Source of the DNA: an uncultured Eubacteriales bacterium
Lineage (GTDB): Bacteria > Bacillota > Clostridia > Peptostreptococcales > Anaerovoracaceae
NCBI GenBank assembly: GCA_902793875.1
Contig: CADBFL010000023.1
Location: 1 to 22,945 of the forward strand
DNA length: 22,945 nt
Direction of reading: 5' to 3'
This document shows, in pieces, positions 1-8,155 of this stretch. The notes beneath the pieces are model-generated. The model was not told where the DNA came from. It did no database searches and saw only the letters and a list, made by a program, of their open reading frames with translations. Each line of letters opens with the position of its first letter. Within the stretch, counting starts at the first letter, position 1. Both the position numbers and the translations under genes were made by a program.

Positions 1-1
1 G

Positions 2-1036
2 ACGACCAGACCGTCGTCTTCGGGGACGGTGAACGCCGGCGGCGCGCGCACGGTCTCGCCGGGCACCCAGACAGGAGGCGTCTCGACCTATACGCAGCGC
101 AAGATCCGCAAGAAACTCGACAAGATGAGGCTCGGCAAGTCCGGATGGACTGTCGTGGCTCTGGTGTTCGGGCTTTTGTTCCTTCTTGCTGCAATGGGCG
201 CTGCCGAAACCTCCATGGCGATAACATACGGAGTGATCGGCATCATCGGCCTCGGAGTCGCTGCTGTCACAAAGATCAGGAATATGAACAGGGCCAAAAG
301 GATCCGCACATACGAGAGCAAGGTGAACTACAAGGGCAATACGTATATCGACGACCTTGCAGCGGCGGTAGGAAAGTCTTACGAAAAGACGGCCGACGAG
401 CTGCAGCAGATGATAGCGGACGGATTCTTCCCGGGAGCCTACGTGGACTTCAAAAACAGGCTCCTCGTCATGACAAAGGACGGCCAGCCGATGGAATCGA
501 TCGAAAAATCCGTCGCTCTCGGAAACAGAGCAAGACGCAAAGCCGGCGAGGACACGACGCCTCAGTCGCTCGACGATCTGATCACCATGACGGAAGACGC
601 CGAGATCAAGAGCAAGCTCAAAAGGCTCAGGACCATCACCAAGAAGATCGACGCCAGAGTCGAAGAAGTGCCTGAGCTCGGTAAGCAGGTCAAAGAGTTC
701 AGGGAGAAGTACTATCCTGAAGTCGTGCGCCTGACAGATGCATACAACGACAAGATCGCGGATCTCGCAAAGGGCAGCGACAAGCCGAAGGAAGCAGTCA
801 CCACTTCATCCGACGGGGCGCCTGTGATAAACTCGAATCCGAACTACCTCGAAGAACAGGCAGCCGAGATCAAGAAGCAGCTGATCTCGCTGATAGACTC
901 CGTTACAGAGGCCTCGGACAACCTGCTCGAGAGACTGTACGAAGACGATCTCATGGACATCACTACAGATATCCAGAGCCTGCAGACGACTCTCTCAAGC
1001 AAGGGCCTGCTCGATTCGGACTTCGATATCCAGTAG
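2..1036 (+). CDS. XpaC-like membrane protein, 5' end cut off by window edge
   Basis: The frame is open to the left edge, so the true start lies outside the window; the GTG at 29 has no ribosome binding site and is probably internal. After a Gly/Ser/Thr-rich linker and a basic stretch there are two hydrophobic segments (around residues 45-80 of the visible protein), then a long charged, helical C-terminal part with coiled-coil character. This matches the XpaC / '5-bromo-4-chloroindolyl phosphate hydrolysis' family in its longer form, which has a flexible N-terminal region before two membrane helices. The family name comes from an old phenotype and the biochemical role is unclear. It sits 31 bp upstream of a telA-like gene, the usual partner of xpaC, so the two are probably one operon in envelope stress or toxic-anion tolerance. 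Family assignment is fairly secure; function is inference from the pairing. Confidence 0.75.
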   Translation, partial: TTRPSSSGTVNAGGARTVSPGTQTGGVSTYTQRKIRKKLDKMRLGKSGWTVVALVFGLLFLLAAMGAAETSMAITYGVIGIIGLGVAAVTKIRNMNRAKRIRTYESKVNYKGNTYIDDLAAAVGKSYEKTADELQQMIADGFFPGAYVDFKNRLLVMTKDGQPMESIEKSVALGNRARRKAGEDTTPQSLDDLITMTEDAEIKSKLKRLRTITKKIDARVEEVPELGKQVKEFREKYYPEVVRLTDAYNDKIADLAKGSDKPKEAVTTSSDGAPVINSNPNYLEEQAAEIKKQLISLIDSVTEASDNLLERLYEDDLMDITTDIQSLQTTLSSKGLLDSDFDIQ

Positions 1037-1067
1037 ATAATTATCATTAAATATAAGGAGGACAACC

Positions 1068-2327
1068 ATGGCAGAATTAGAACTTACACCTGAAGCAGTC
1101 GAAGCAGTCAATGATGCAGCTGAAGCTACAGCAACTTCGCTGACCGAAGATGTACATGAAGTCGCGTCCCAGGCGGCCTCGCTCGACACTATGGCTGCGC
1201 CTGTTCTCGAGTTCGGAGCAGAAGCAGAAGACGTTATGAAGGAAGAGGAGCCTCTCGCGCAGTTCACTGCCGACGAGCAGAGACAGATCAGGACCGTTGC
1301 CGAAAAGATCGACATCACCGACAGCAACGCGGTCCTCGGCTACGGCGCAAGCGCGCAGCGCAAGGTCTCGGATTTTGCGGACGGAGCTCTCCAGAGTGTA
1401 AGAGCGAAAGACATGGGCGAGACAGGACAGGTCCTCTCGAATCTGCTTGTCGAGCTCAAGACGAGCGGCGAAGAGAAGAAAAGCCTCCTCGGCAAGCTGT
1501 TCGGAAACGCAGAGAAGAGTTTCGAAAAGCTCAAAGCGCAGTACAGCACGGCTGAAGGCAACATCGACAGGCTCGTCAAGCTTCTCGAGGATCACGAGCA
1601 GCAGCTGAGAAAGGATATCATACAGCTCGACAAGCTCTATGATAAGAACAAACTCTACTTCAAGGAGATCTCGATGTATATCGAGGCCGGCAAGCTGGCC
1701 ATCGAGAAGGCGAGAAACGAGACTCTCCCTCAGCTTGAAGCCAAGGCAAAAGAGACAAATGCCGCAGAGGACATCCAGGCGGCCCAGGATTTCGCGGACA
1801 TGATCACGAGATTCGAGAAGAAGATATACGATCTCGAGCTTTCGAGGACCGTATGCCTCCAGTCCGCGCCTGAGATCAGAATGGTGCAGAACTCAGACAC
1901 CATCATGGCAGAGAAGATCCGCAGCACGATCCTGAACGTCATTCCTATGTGGAAGACGCAGATGGTGCTCGCGCTCAACAACTACCATACGCAGAAAGCC
2001 ATCGAGGCTCAGCAGGCAGTCACGGATGCGACAAACGAGATGCTCACAAAGAACGCCGAAGCGCTTCACCAGAGCACGGTCGAGACCGCAAAGGCGAGCG
2101 AGAGAGGCATCGTGGACATCGAGACGCTGCAGCACACGAACGAGCAGCTGATCAGCGCGCTCAACGAGATCCAGCAGATCCAGGAGGACGGCAAGGTCGC
2201 AAGAGCGGCGGCGGAGCAGGAACTCGCGAAGATCGAGCAGGAACTCAAGGACAAGATGCTCGGCATCGCCGCAACAGCGGGCAGGAGCGCCGAGGATATC
2301 GCCGCAGCGCGCAGCAACGGACAGTAG
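1068..2327 (+). CDS. TelA-like toxic anion resistance protein
   Basis: A 419-aa soluble protein preceded by an excellent ribosome binding site (AAGGAGG, about 6 nt before ATG). It is almost entirely charged alpha-helix with several coiled-coil stretches, an acidic N-terminus and the arrangement of the TelA family (PF05816), whose members are linked to tellurite and other toxic-anion or cell-envelope stress tolerance. A central segment with KLDKLYDKNKLYFKEI followed by IYIEAGK-like helices is typical of the family. There is no signal peptide or membrane segment, so it should be cytoplasmic, perhaps peripheral to the membrane through the XpaC-like partner just upstream. Length is normal for the family. 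Molecular function of TelA is not established; the call is at family level. Confidence 0.88.
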   Translation: MAELELTPEAVEAVNDAAEATATSLTEDVHEVASQAASLDTMAAPVLEFGAEAEDVMKEEEPLAQFTADEQRQIRTVAEKIDITDSNAVLGYGASAQRKVSDFADGALQSVRAKDMGETGQVLSNLLVELKTSGEEKKSLLGKLFGNAEKSFEKLKAQYSTAEGNIDRLVKLLEDHEQQLRKDIIQLDKLYDKNKLYFKEISMYIEAGKLAIEKARNETLPQLEAKAKETNAAEDIQAAQDFADMITRFEKKIYDLELSRTVCLQSAPEIRMVQNSDTIMAEKIRSTILNVIPMWKTQMVLALNNYHTQKAIEAQQAVTDATNEMLTKNAEALHQSTVETAKASERGIVDIETLQHTNEQLISALNEIQQIQEDGKVARAAAEQELAKIEQELKDKMLGIAATAGRSAEDIAAARSNGQ

Positions 2328-2349
2328 CGCCTGGGATATCGCCGCAGCG
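2294..2349 (+). repeat. 16-bp direct repeat at the end of the telA-like gene
   Basis: GGATATCGCCGCAGCG occurs at 2294-2309, inside the last codons of the telA-like gene, and again at 2334-2349 just after its stop, with a 40-bp period. The second copy is in another frame. It looks like a small tandem duplication of the 3' end of the gene followed by divergence. Confidence 0.6.
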
Positions 2350-2429
2350 GTCAGCAGCGCCGAAGAGGCCGCAGGCAGTATCCGGCAAGCGCCGTCAGAT
2401 CTCAGAACATACGTCACGGCGTCGCGGAG

Positions 2430-2557
2430 GGTGTAATTTTTCATGGAAATGATCGATCCTTACACCATTTTGCGGGGCTGAAGCAATAAACTGGTGACCG
2501 GCATCCCTGAAATGAAAGAGGGTGTAATTCATCAAGAAACATGAGAGGCTTTACACC
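2430..2557. promoter_or_regulatory. Pair of matched GGTGTAA-N23-TTACACC elements
   Basis: The gap between the telA-like gene and the nuclease gene (2328-2568) has no gene I can support. It holds two inverted-repeat elements of identical geometry: GGTGTAA at 2430-2436 with TTACACC at 2460-2466, and GGTGTAA at 2521-2527 with TTACACC at 2551-2557. Both are 37 nt long with a 23-nt centre, and both are preceded by GAG. The centres differ, so it is the arms that are conserved. They could be protein operators or RNA hairpins controlling the nuclease gene, whose ATG follows the second element by 11 nt and lacks a clear ribosome binding site. No known regulator motif is recognised. Confidence 0.5.
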
Positions 2558-2568
2558 CGGTTGGTCGT

Positions 2569-3615
2569 ATGAGTAAAAAGGGCAGTAACAGAAGGAATAA
2601 CAGAAACAATAACAGAAGAAATAACAGCAGCTATGGAAGCGGCGGCAGTGACGGCGGCAAACCGGGGAGCGGCCGGAAAAAGGCGTTCGCCGTTTGTGCG
2701 CTGATCATTGTCTGCTGCCTGTGTTTTGCCGCGATAAAATACTGCGCTGACAGAAACAGAGACTCCGGCGGCGCGGAACGGCAGCAGAGCACGACTGCCG
2801 GCGCCGGACCCGAGACTTCGGGCGGAGAGAACGGCAATATCCCGGCTGTCGACGCGGAGGACCTGCCTGGATACGACGGGAAGCACTATGTGACAGTGAA
2901 CGGCAACACCCCGGAGTTCCCTGATGAAGTCACGGCGAAGGCTTACGACGCGTCGGGCAGGCTGACTCCTTACGAGTTCTACGGCAGCCTCGATGATCTG
3001 GGGAGATGCACGATCGCGTACGGATGCCTGGGAGAAGAGACCATGCCTGAGAAGGGACAGGAAAGGGGCGATATCTCGCCGGTACATCCGTCGGGATGGG
3101 CAAAGGCCCAGAACTGGGAGCGCTGCCACCTCATAGCCTGGGCGCTGTCTGCCGAAGATGACAACCCGGGCAATCTCATTACGGGAACACACTATCTGAA
3201 CTACGACGGAATGAGACCTCTCGAGGAAGAGACCGAGCGCTATATCTGGAACACGGGCAACCACGTGATATACATGGTAAAGCCGTGGTTCAGCGGGGAC
3301 GAGCTTGTCGCGCGCGGGGTGCAGATGACGGCAAGATCAGTGGAGGACAAGGGCAAAGGGATATCCTTCAACGTATACTGCTTCAATGTGACCCCGAACG
3401 CCTCGATAGACTATGCGACAGGCATCGTCACGACGAAGGAGCAGGCTGAGCAGGAGCCGAGGCTTTATGTGATCAATAAACGCTCGGGAGTTTTCCACTA
3501 TCCGAGCTGCGAGGGAGCTCAGACCATGTCGCCTCACAACAGGGAGGAGGTCACGGCCACGAGAGTCGAACTGACGTCGCAGGGCTACGTGCCGTGCGGC
3601 TACTGCGAACCGTAA
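2569..3615 (+). CDS. Membrane-anchored DNA/RNA non-specific endonuclease (EndA/NucA-like)
   Basis: A 348-aa protein with an Asn/Arg-rich cytoplasmic start (residues 1-40), one membrane anchor (about 40-60), a Ser/Gly-rich spacer and an extracellular nuclease domain. The region with RCHLIA, DDNPGNLITGTHYLN and GNHVIYMVKPWF is the core of the beta-beta-alpha metal nucleases related to streptococcal EndA, where the family motif is DRGH and the His is the general base; here the equivalent reads E-R-C-H, as in other Bacillota members. The C-terminal ~50 residues (FHYPSCEG...GYVPCGYCEP) form a small Cys-containing domain like the one often fused to secreted nucleases, with an Ada-type spacing of H/C residues. 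Likely role: degradation of extracellular DNA, for nutrition, competence or biofilm. The start codon has no good ribosome binding site; no better in-frame start exists. Confidence 0.85.
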   Translation: MSKKGSNRRNNRNNNRRNNSSYGSGGSDGGKPGSGRKKAFAVCALIIVCCLCFAAIKYCADRNRDSGGAERQQSTTAGAGPETSGGENGNIPAVDAEDLPGYDGKHYVTVNGNTPEFPDEVTAKAYDASGRLTPYEFYGSLDDLGRCTIAYGCLGEETMPEKGQERGDISPVHPSGWAKAQNWERCHLIAWALSAEDDNPGNLITGTHYLNYDGMRPLEEETERYIWNTGNHVIYMVKPWFSGDELVARGVQMTARSVEDKGKGISFNVYCFNVTPNASIDYATGIVTTKEQAEQEPRLYVINKRSGVFHYPSCEGAQTMSPHNREEVTATRVELTSQGYVPCGYCEP

Positions 3616-3650
3616 AAGGGATAAGACGGACCTGTATGCAGACCGATATG

Positions 3651-3701
3651 CGGACATGTCCGGGTGTCATGCCCGGGCTGTCTCCGTTTTGCGGTTTTTT
3701 T
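3651..3701 (+). terminator. Intrinsic terminator after the nuclease gene
   Basis: A stem formed by CGGACA (3651-3656) with TGTCtCCG (3679-3686), containing CCGGG/CCCGG around a 7-nt loop, is followed by a CCGttttgCGG hairpin (3684-3694) and seven T residues at 3695-3701. Either hairpin could act with the T-tract. Confidence 0.6.
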
Positions 3702-3715
3702 GTATATTCTTTGCT

Positions 3716-3753
3716 TCCGGAAACCGCATGTCATTGTCTCCGGAAACCGCATG
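3716..3753 (+). repeat. 15-bp direct repeat upstream of the EAL-GGDEF promoter
   Basis: TCCGGAAACCGCATG is present at 3716-3730 and again at 3739-3753, a 23-bp period (about two helical turns), ending 32 bp upstream of the candidate -10 box. The spacing would suit a tandem activator or repressor site, but the regulator is unknown. Confidence 0.55.
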
Positions 3754-3761
3754 CCGTACAG

Positions 3762-3790
3762 TTTCGAAATGAGTGATAAAAGTGTATAAT
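3762..3790 (+). promoter_or_regulatory. Candidate promoter of the EAL-GGDEF / RT / RNA-array unit
   Basis: A perfect -10 box TATAAT lies at 3785-3790, 53 bp before the ATG at 3844. The best -35 at 17-bp spacing is TTTCGA (3762-3767), a weak match, which would fit dependence on an activator bound at the direct repeats just upstream. It is the only good promoter I see before the array terminator at 8311. Confidence 0.55.
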
Positions 3791-3843
3791 AACTATGTAT
3801 GTGCTTAGTTTACTGCCGGAATCCGGCGAAAGGGTAACTGGAC

Positions 3844-6531
3844 ATGAAAGAAATGCAGCGCTACATAGTTGATAACTTTGACAGGGCACTGAGCGGGGGA
3901 TGGCTCCGGGTATGGTACCAGCCTGTCATAAGAGGCTCTAACGGAAAAGTCTGCAGCGAGGAAGCTCTTTCGAGATGGATCGAGCCTGACGGGGCGGTCA
4001 TCTATCCGGACGTATTCGTGCCGGCTCTCGAAGAGGCGGGACTCATACATCGGCTGGATCTGCATGTGGTCGACTGCATAGCCGAAGACCTGAAGCGGCG
4101 AAGGGATGCGGGACTGTTCACCGTGCCGGTATCGTTCAATGTTTCGCGGGCGGACCTCGACCTCTGTGACATGGTAGAGGAGGTCAGACGGCGCATCGAC
4201 GACGCCGGCGTCGACAGGAAGCTCATATCCGTTGAGATAACGGAGAGCCTCCTCGGGACAGATATCGAACAGATAAGGCAGCAGATAGGACGCTTCCGGG
4301 AACTGGGCTTCAAGGTGTGCATGGATGACTTCGGCAGCGGCTACTCCACCCTCGGATTCCTCCAGAAGACGGACGTGGACGCGCTGAAGCTCGATCTGAA
4401 CTTCATGAGGGAGTTTGACAGCAACAGCAAGACGAGGCTCATCGTCACGCAGCTTGTGAGGCTCATATCCGCTCTCGGAATGGACACCATAGCCGAGGGC
4501 GTCGAGACCGAAGAACAGTTCGAGTTCCTGAAGGAGATCGGCTGCACCAAGATGCAGGGATTCTACTTCTGCGATGCGATCCCCGTCGAAGAGATAATCG
4601 CGAGATACGAGGAGGGCCGTCAGATAGGGTTTGAAAATCCCGACGAAACGGAGTACTATGAAACTCTTGGCAGGATCAGCCTCTTCGACCTCGACGATAT
4701 CACCTCCGAAGAGAAAGACCCGGACGGCACGAAGAACCTTCAGAAATACTTTGCATCGCTGCCGGTAGCCATACTCGAATACAACGGAGAAAACATCCGC
4801 GTCGTGCGATGCAACAGGAGCTACAAGGAATTCCTTCGCGAGACGGTCCGCCTTGATGATGCGAAGAGCAGTGAAAACCATCTTCCGGGACTCGGCGACA
4901 GGGGCTCCGAGATAACAGAGCTCATGGAGCGGGCCAGAGGCCAGGAGCGCAGGATACTCTTTGACGAGAAAATAAGCGAAAAGTCGAGCGTCAACGGCTT
5001 CATCAGACATTCGGCGGACAACCCTGTCACGGGATACTCCGCGTTCACGATAGCGATACTGAGCAACAAGGACTTCGATGACAGCACGGGAGTGACATTT
5101 GCCCGCGCTGCGAGGGCGCTGTCGGTAGACTACATCAATCTGTACTATGTGAATTATCTGACCGGAGATTTTACGGAGTACTACCCGGACGCCGAACACG
5201 GCAATCTGTCGGTCGAAAGGTACGGCAGGGATTTCTTCGGAAGCGCCCGCAAAGATGCGGAGAGAGCTGTTTATCCGCAGGATCTGAGCCGCTTCCTCGC
5301 AGAGTTCACCGAAGAGAACGTGCTCGACGTGCTCGACCGGCAGGGAACATTCACTCTGTCGTACCGCCTGATGAAGGACGGCGAGCCGGTGTACGTGAAC
5401 ATGAAGGCCGTTAAGGTGGATGATGAGGGGCACCTGGTCATCGGCATCAACGACGTGGATGCCTACATGCGCCATCAGGAAGCGCTCGAAAGAGCTCAGG
5501 CGGAGAGCACCACATACGCAAGGATCACGGCGCTGTCCGGCAACTACATAGCGATCTTCACGGTCGATCCTGTCACCGATGATTACGTCCGCTACAGTTC
5601 GACGGGAGCCTTCGACAGCTACGGCATCGACAGCGAAGGCACGGATTTCTTCAATGAGACTCTGCGTCTTGCCATGGATACCGTATATGCTGAAGACCTC
5701 GAAGGATTCAGGCTCGTGTTCAGCAAGGAGAACATACTACGCGACATCGGGCAGACGGGGCTCTTCGAGTTCAACTACCGCCTTGTGTCGGAGGGGCAGC
5801 CGATCCATGTATCGCTGAGGGCAGCTATTGTCGAAGAAAAGGACGGACCGCGCATGATCGTCGGTCTCAGCAATATAGAAGACAGGATACAGCGCAGCCA
5901 GGAGTACGAGAATTCGCTCAGGGAAGCCCGCGCCATGATAACCACGGACGGTCTGACGGGAGTTAAGAACAAGGCTGCTTATCTGAACGCCGAAGCAGAG
6001 CTGAACGATGAGATAAAACTGGGAGGCCAGCCGGAATTCGCCGTCGTCGTGGCCGACCTGAACGGCCTGAAGGAGATAAACGACCAGCACGGCCACCAGA
6101 CGGGCGACAACTTCCTCAAGGCAGGCTGCCGCGCCATATGCGACATCTTCGATCACAGCCCGGTGTTCCGCGTCGGAGGCGATGAATTCGCAGTGATAGT
6201 GCGCGGCCGGGATTACGAGGCTCTCGACGGGCTCATGGAAAAGATGGCCGCTCACAACGAGCGCTGCATACAGGCGAGGAAGGCGTCGCGCGACGGATTA
6301 TCGGCGGAAAAGCAGATGACGGTGACCGCCGGCAGTTTCGACCGTGACAGCAAAGTGGAACGCGATTATTCCGGTGCGAGCGCCGGGCAGATATACAGTT
6401 TTGAACCCGAAGACGTCGTCATCGCATGCGGCATGTCGCGCTTTGAGGACGATCCGGATGTGGCGTCGGTATTCGACCGCGCCGATCTGGCGATGTTTGA
6501 AAACAAAAAGGAACTTAAAAGCAGAAAATGA
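3844..6531 (+). CDS. EAL-(sensor)2-GGDEF cyclic-di-GMP signalling protein
   Basis: An 895-aa protein with the unusual order EAL first, GGDEF last. EAL domain (about residues 5-255): E40-A-L-x-R, N in SFNVS, EITES, D161-D-F-G-S-G-Y-S, K in LKLDL, E218-G-V-E-T and QGF are all present, so phosphodiesterase activity (c-di-GMP to pGpG) is plausible. The middle holds two copies of a PAS-like sensor module (about 417-548 and 558-684), recognisable as a duplication by shared DFF...VYxxDL...F...Y-R-L...G-x-P blocks. The C-terminal GGDEF domain (about 700-895) has intact G778-G-D-E-F but no RxxD inhibitory site at the usual position. No membrane segments, so cytoplasmic. Its stop overlaps the RT start (ATGA), implying coupled translation. 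Either domain could have become regulatory; which activity dominates, or whether the nucleotide is c-di-GMP, cannot be read from sequence. Confidence 0.9.
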   Translation: MKEMQRYIVDNFDRALSGGWLRVWYQPVIRGSNGKVCSEEALSRWIEPDGAVIYPDVFVPALEEAGLIHRLDLHVVDCIAEDLKRRRDAGLFTVPVSFNVSRADLDLCDMVEEVRRRIDDAGVDRKLISVEITESLLGTDIEQIRQQIGRFRELGFKVCMDDFGSGYSTLGFLQKTDVDALKLDLNFMREFDSNSKTRLIVTQLVRLISALGMDTIAEGVETEEQFEFLKEIGCTKMQGFYFCDAIPVEEIIARYEEGRQIGFENPDETEYYETLGRISLFDLDDITSEEKDPDGTKNLQKYFASLPVAILEYNGENIRVVRCNRSYKEFLRETVRLDDAKSSENHLPGLGDRGSEITELMERARGQERRILFDEKISEKSSVNGFIRHSADNPVTGYSAFTIAILSNKDFDDSTGVTFARAARALSVDYINLYYVNYLTGDFTEYYPDAEHGNLSVERYGRDFFGSARKDAERAVYPQDLSRFLAEFTEENVLDVLDRQGTFTLSYRLMKDGEPVYVNMKAVKVDDEGHLVIGINDVDAYMRHQEALERAQAESTTYARITALSGNYIAIFTVDPVTDDYVRYSSTGAFDSYGIDSEGTDFFNETLRLAMDTVYAEDLEGFRLVFSKENILRDIGQTGLFEFNYRLVSEGQPIHVSLRAAIVEEKDGPRMIVGLSNIEDRIQRSQEYENSLREARAMITTDGLTGVKNKAAYLNAEAELNDEIKLGGQPEFAVVVADLNGLKEINDQHGHQTGDNFLKAGCRAICDIFDHSPVFRVGGDEFAVIVRGRDYEALDGLMEKMAAHNERCIQARKASRDGLSAEKQMTVTAGSFDRDSKVERDYSGASAGQIYSFEPEDVVIACGMSRFEDDPDVASVFDRADLAMFENKKELKSRK

Positions 6532-7787
6532 AAAAAGAAGAAAATAAAGTGAGTCCGGAGAATTATGTAAGCGTCTTTGACAGGATGCTCGACATGGAAA
6601 AAAGAGAAGCCTTTATCGGGAGAAAAAGGACTTCGTACAACGTATCGGAAGATGAGGCCGCTCAGCTCGAAGCGTACATAATGTCCGACAGCTGCACAGA
6701 AGATATACAGAGACTCAGGGACGGAGACTTCTTCTTCAGACCTCCTGAGCTTACGATGCTCCGCAAGAAGAACACGACCAGAAAGCGCAGGATATACAGA
6801 TTCCGCGACAACGAGAGCATGCTGATGAAGCTCATGGCTTTTGTGATGCACGACTTCGACTATCTGTTCTCGGATTCGCTGTATTCCTTCCGCCTCGGCA
6901 AGCATATATCCGGCATATTCGATACCGTGAACAGGGAGGGCTACAACAGAAACTGCTGGGTCCTCAAGACCGACATACACAGCTACGGCGACAATGTCGA
7001 TCCGGATATACTCAGCGTTCAGATGAGAGAGCTGCTGGCAGAAAAAGATCCGACTCTGTTCGATTTTCTCGAAAAGCTGGTATGCAGAGGGGAGTACTGG
7101 TTCCGCGGCAATCTGATGCAGGGTCCGACCGGTGCTTTGAGCGGATGCGCCCTTACCAATTTCTTCGAGAACGTATACCTCCTTGATGTCGATGAAGTGG
7201 TCAGGCACCACAGCGTGTATTACTGCAGATTTGCCGATGACATCGCGGTGTTCACCAAAACAAAAGCGGAGGCCGAAGAGATAAGGGAATATCTCAGAAA
7301 CACCTTCGAAGAAAGAGGCCTCGAATTCAACGAAAAGAAGACCGAGATATGCGCGCCGGGCGAGGGGTTCGACCTGCTCGGATTCAGGCTGGCGGACGGC
7401 GAGTACGACATAGCGGAGAACTCGATCGAGAAGATAGAATGGAAGCTGAACCATTTTGCAGAAAAACTGGTAAGAAAGCAGCGCAAGGGATTTATCACGA
7501 AGGAAGAGGCCATGCAGGCCATGATCGACAAGGTCGACAGGTACTTCTTCGGGATCGTCAGAGAAGAGCGGGAGCTCAACTGGGTGGACTGGGCCTTCAG
7601 AGTCCTTACGAGGACAGACAGTCTCGAAAGGATCGATGCCTTCTCGCAGGAGTGCATAAGGTTCGTCGGCAGCGGAGGAAAGCGCACGAATGCGAAATAC
7701 CGCGTCCGCTATAAGGATATGCGCCGCATGGGCTACCGCACCCTCGTGCACGCGTTCTATCACGGATTCGAGAGAAGAGCAGAATAG
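6528..7787 (+). CDS. Reverse transcriptase of unassigned class
   Basis: A 419-aa RVT_1-type polymerase. Motif A: D149 within LKTDIHSYGDNVD; motif B-like QGPTGALSG (about 199-207); catalytic motif C: F235-A-D237-D-I-A-V-F; then a motif D/E-like stretch (LEFNEKKTEI) and a helical thumb (about 300-400) with RMGYRTLVHAF near the end. All metal-binding Asp residues are present, so it should be active. I see no HNH or GIY-YIG endonuclease, no integrase, no clear maturase domain, none of the retron NAxxH or VTG signatures, and FADD rather than the YxDD usual in retrons, group II introns and diversity-generating elements. It overlaps the upstream EAL-GGDEF gene by 4 nt and is followed after 7 nt by three tandem structured RNA copies, likely its template, partner or product. 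RT identity is firm; role is unknown. Confidence 0.9.
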   Translation: MKKEENKVSPENYVSVFDRMLDMEKREAFIGRKRTSYNVSEDEAAQLEAYIMSDSCTEDIQRLRDGDFFFRPPELTMLRKKNTTRKRRIYRFRDNESMLMKLMAFVMHDFDYLFSDSLYSFRLGKHISGIFDTVNREGYNRNCWVLKTDIHSYGDNVDPDILSVQMRELLAEKDPTLFDFLEKLVCRGEYWFRGNLMQGPTGALSGCALTNFFENVYLLDVDEVVRHHSVYYCRFADDIAVFTKTKAEAEEIREYLRNTFEERGLEFNEKKTEICAPGEGFDLLGFRLADGEYDIAENSIEKIEWKLNHFAEKLVRKQRKGFITKEEAMQAMIDKVDRYFFGIVREERELNWVDWAFRVLTRTDSLERIDAFSQECIRFVGSGGKRTNAKYRVRYKDMRRMGYRTLVHAFYHGFERRAE

Positions 7788-7794
7788 AAAAATG

Positions 7795-7949
7795 CCCGGT
7801 GCAGGCCGGGATATGGGCGGGTGCGCTTGCAAAAGCGCGTCTGCATGAGACAGTTGAGGCGGCCATGAAAAGGCTATGCAGACGGCCGCCGCCGGGGCTG
7901 TTTTGACGGGTCTCCCCTTGAATGGGTTCCCGCCCATATCCGGGCCTGC
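7795..7949 (+). ncRNA. Structured RNA unit 1 (pseudoknotted, RT-associated)
   Basis: Predicted elements: closing stem P1 of 7801-7821 with 7929-7949 (20 of 21 pairs); hairpin P2 GCGCTT-GCAA-AAGCGC at 7823-7838 with a GNRA-type loop; pseudoknot of GTCTGCAT (7839-7846) with ATGCAGAC (7876-7883) interleaved with GGCGGCC (7858-7864) and GGCCGCC (7884-7890); AGACAG (7848-7853) with CTGTTT (7898-7903); and small hairpin P4 GGG-tctc-CCC at 7908-7917. A competing hairpin CCCGG (7795-7799) with CCGGG (7806-7810) would open the outer half of P1. No known RNA family is recognised. Confidence 0.8.
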
Positions 7950-7975
7950 AAAGGAAAAACAGGATATAGAAAAAG

Positions 7976-8130
7976 CCCGGTGCAGGCCGGGATATGGGCG
8001 GGTGCGCTTGCAAAAGCGCGTCTGCATGAGACAGCTGAGGCGGCCATGAAAAGGCTATGCAGGCGGCCGCCGCCGGGGCTGTTTTGACCGGTTCCCCGTT
8101 GAATGGGTCCCCGCCCATATCCGGACCTGC
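7976..8130 (+). ncRNA. Structured RNA unit 2
   Basis: Same architecture as unit 1, with 8 base differences. P1 pairs 7982-8002 with 8110-8130; P2 at 8004-8019; pseudoknot strands 8020-8027 with 8057-8064 (one A to G change gives a G-U pair) and 8039-8045 with 8065-8071. P4 reads CGG-ttcc-CCG (8089-8098), where the outer G-C pair of unit 1 has become C-G. Confidence 0.8.
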
Positions 8131-8155
8131 GCCGATCCGTACAAATTGCCGAAGA

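Noticed and set aside
3594..3776. A 60-codon + strand frame after the nuclease gene.
   Set aside because: It overlaps the nuclease end and runs through the terminator and direct repeats; no ribosome binding site and no recognisable protein.
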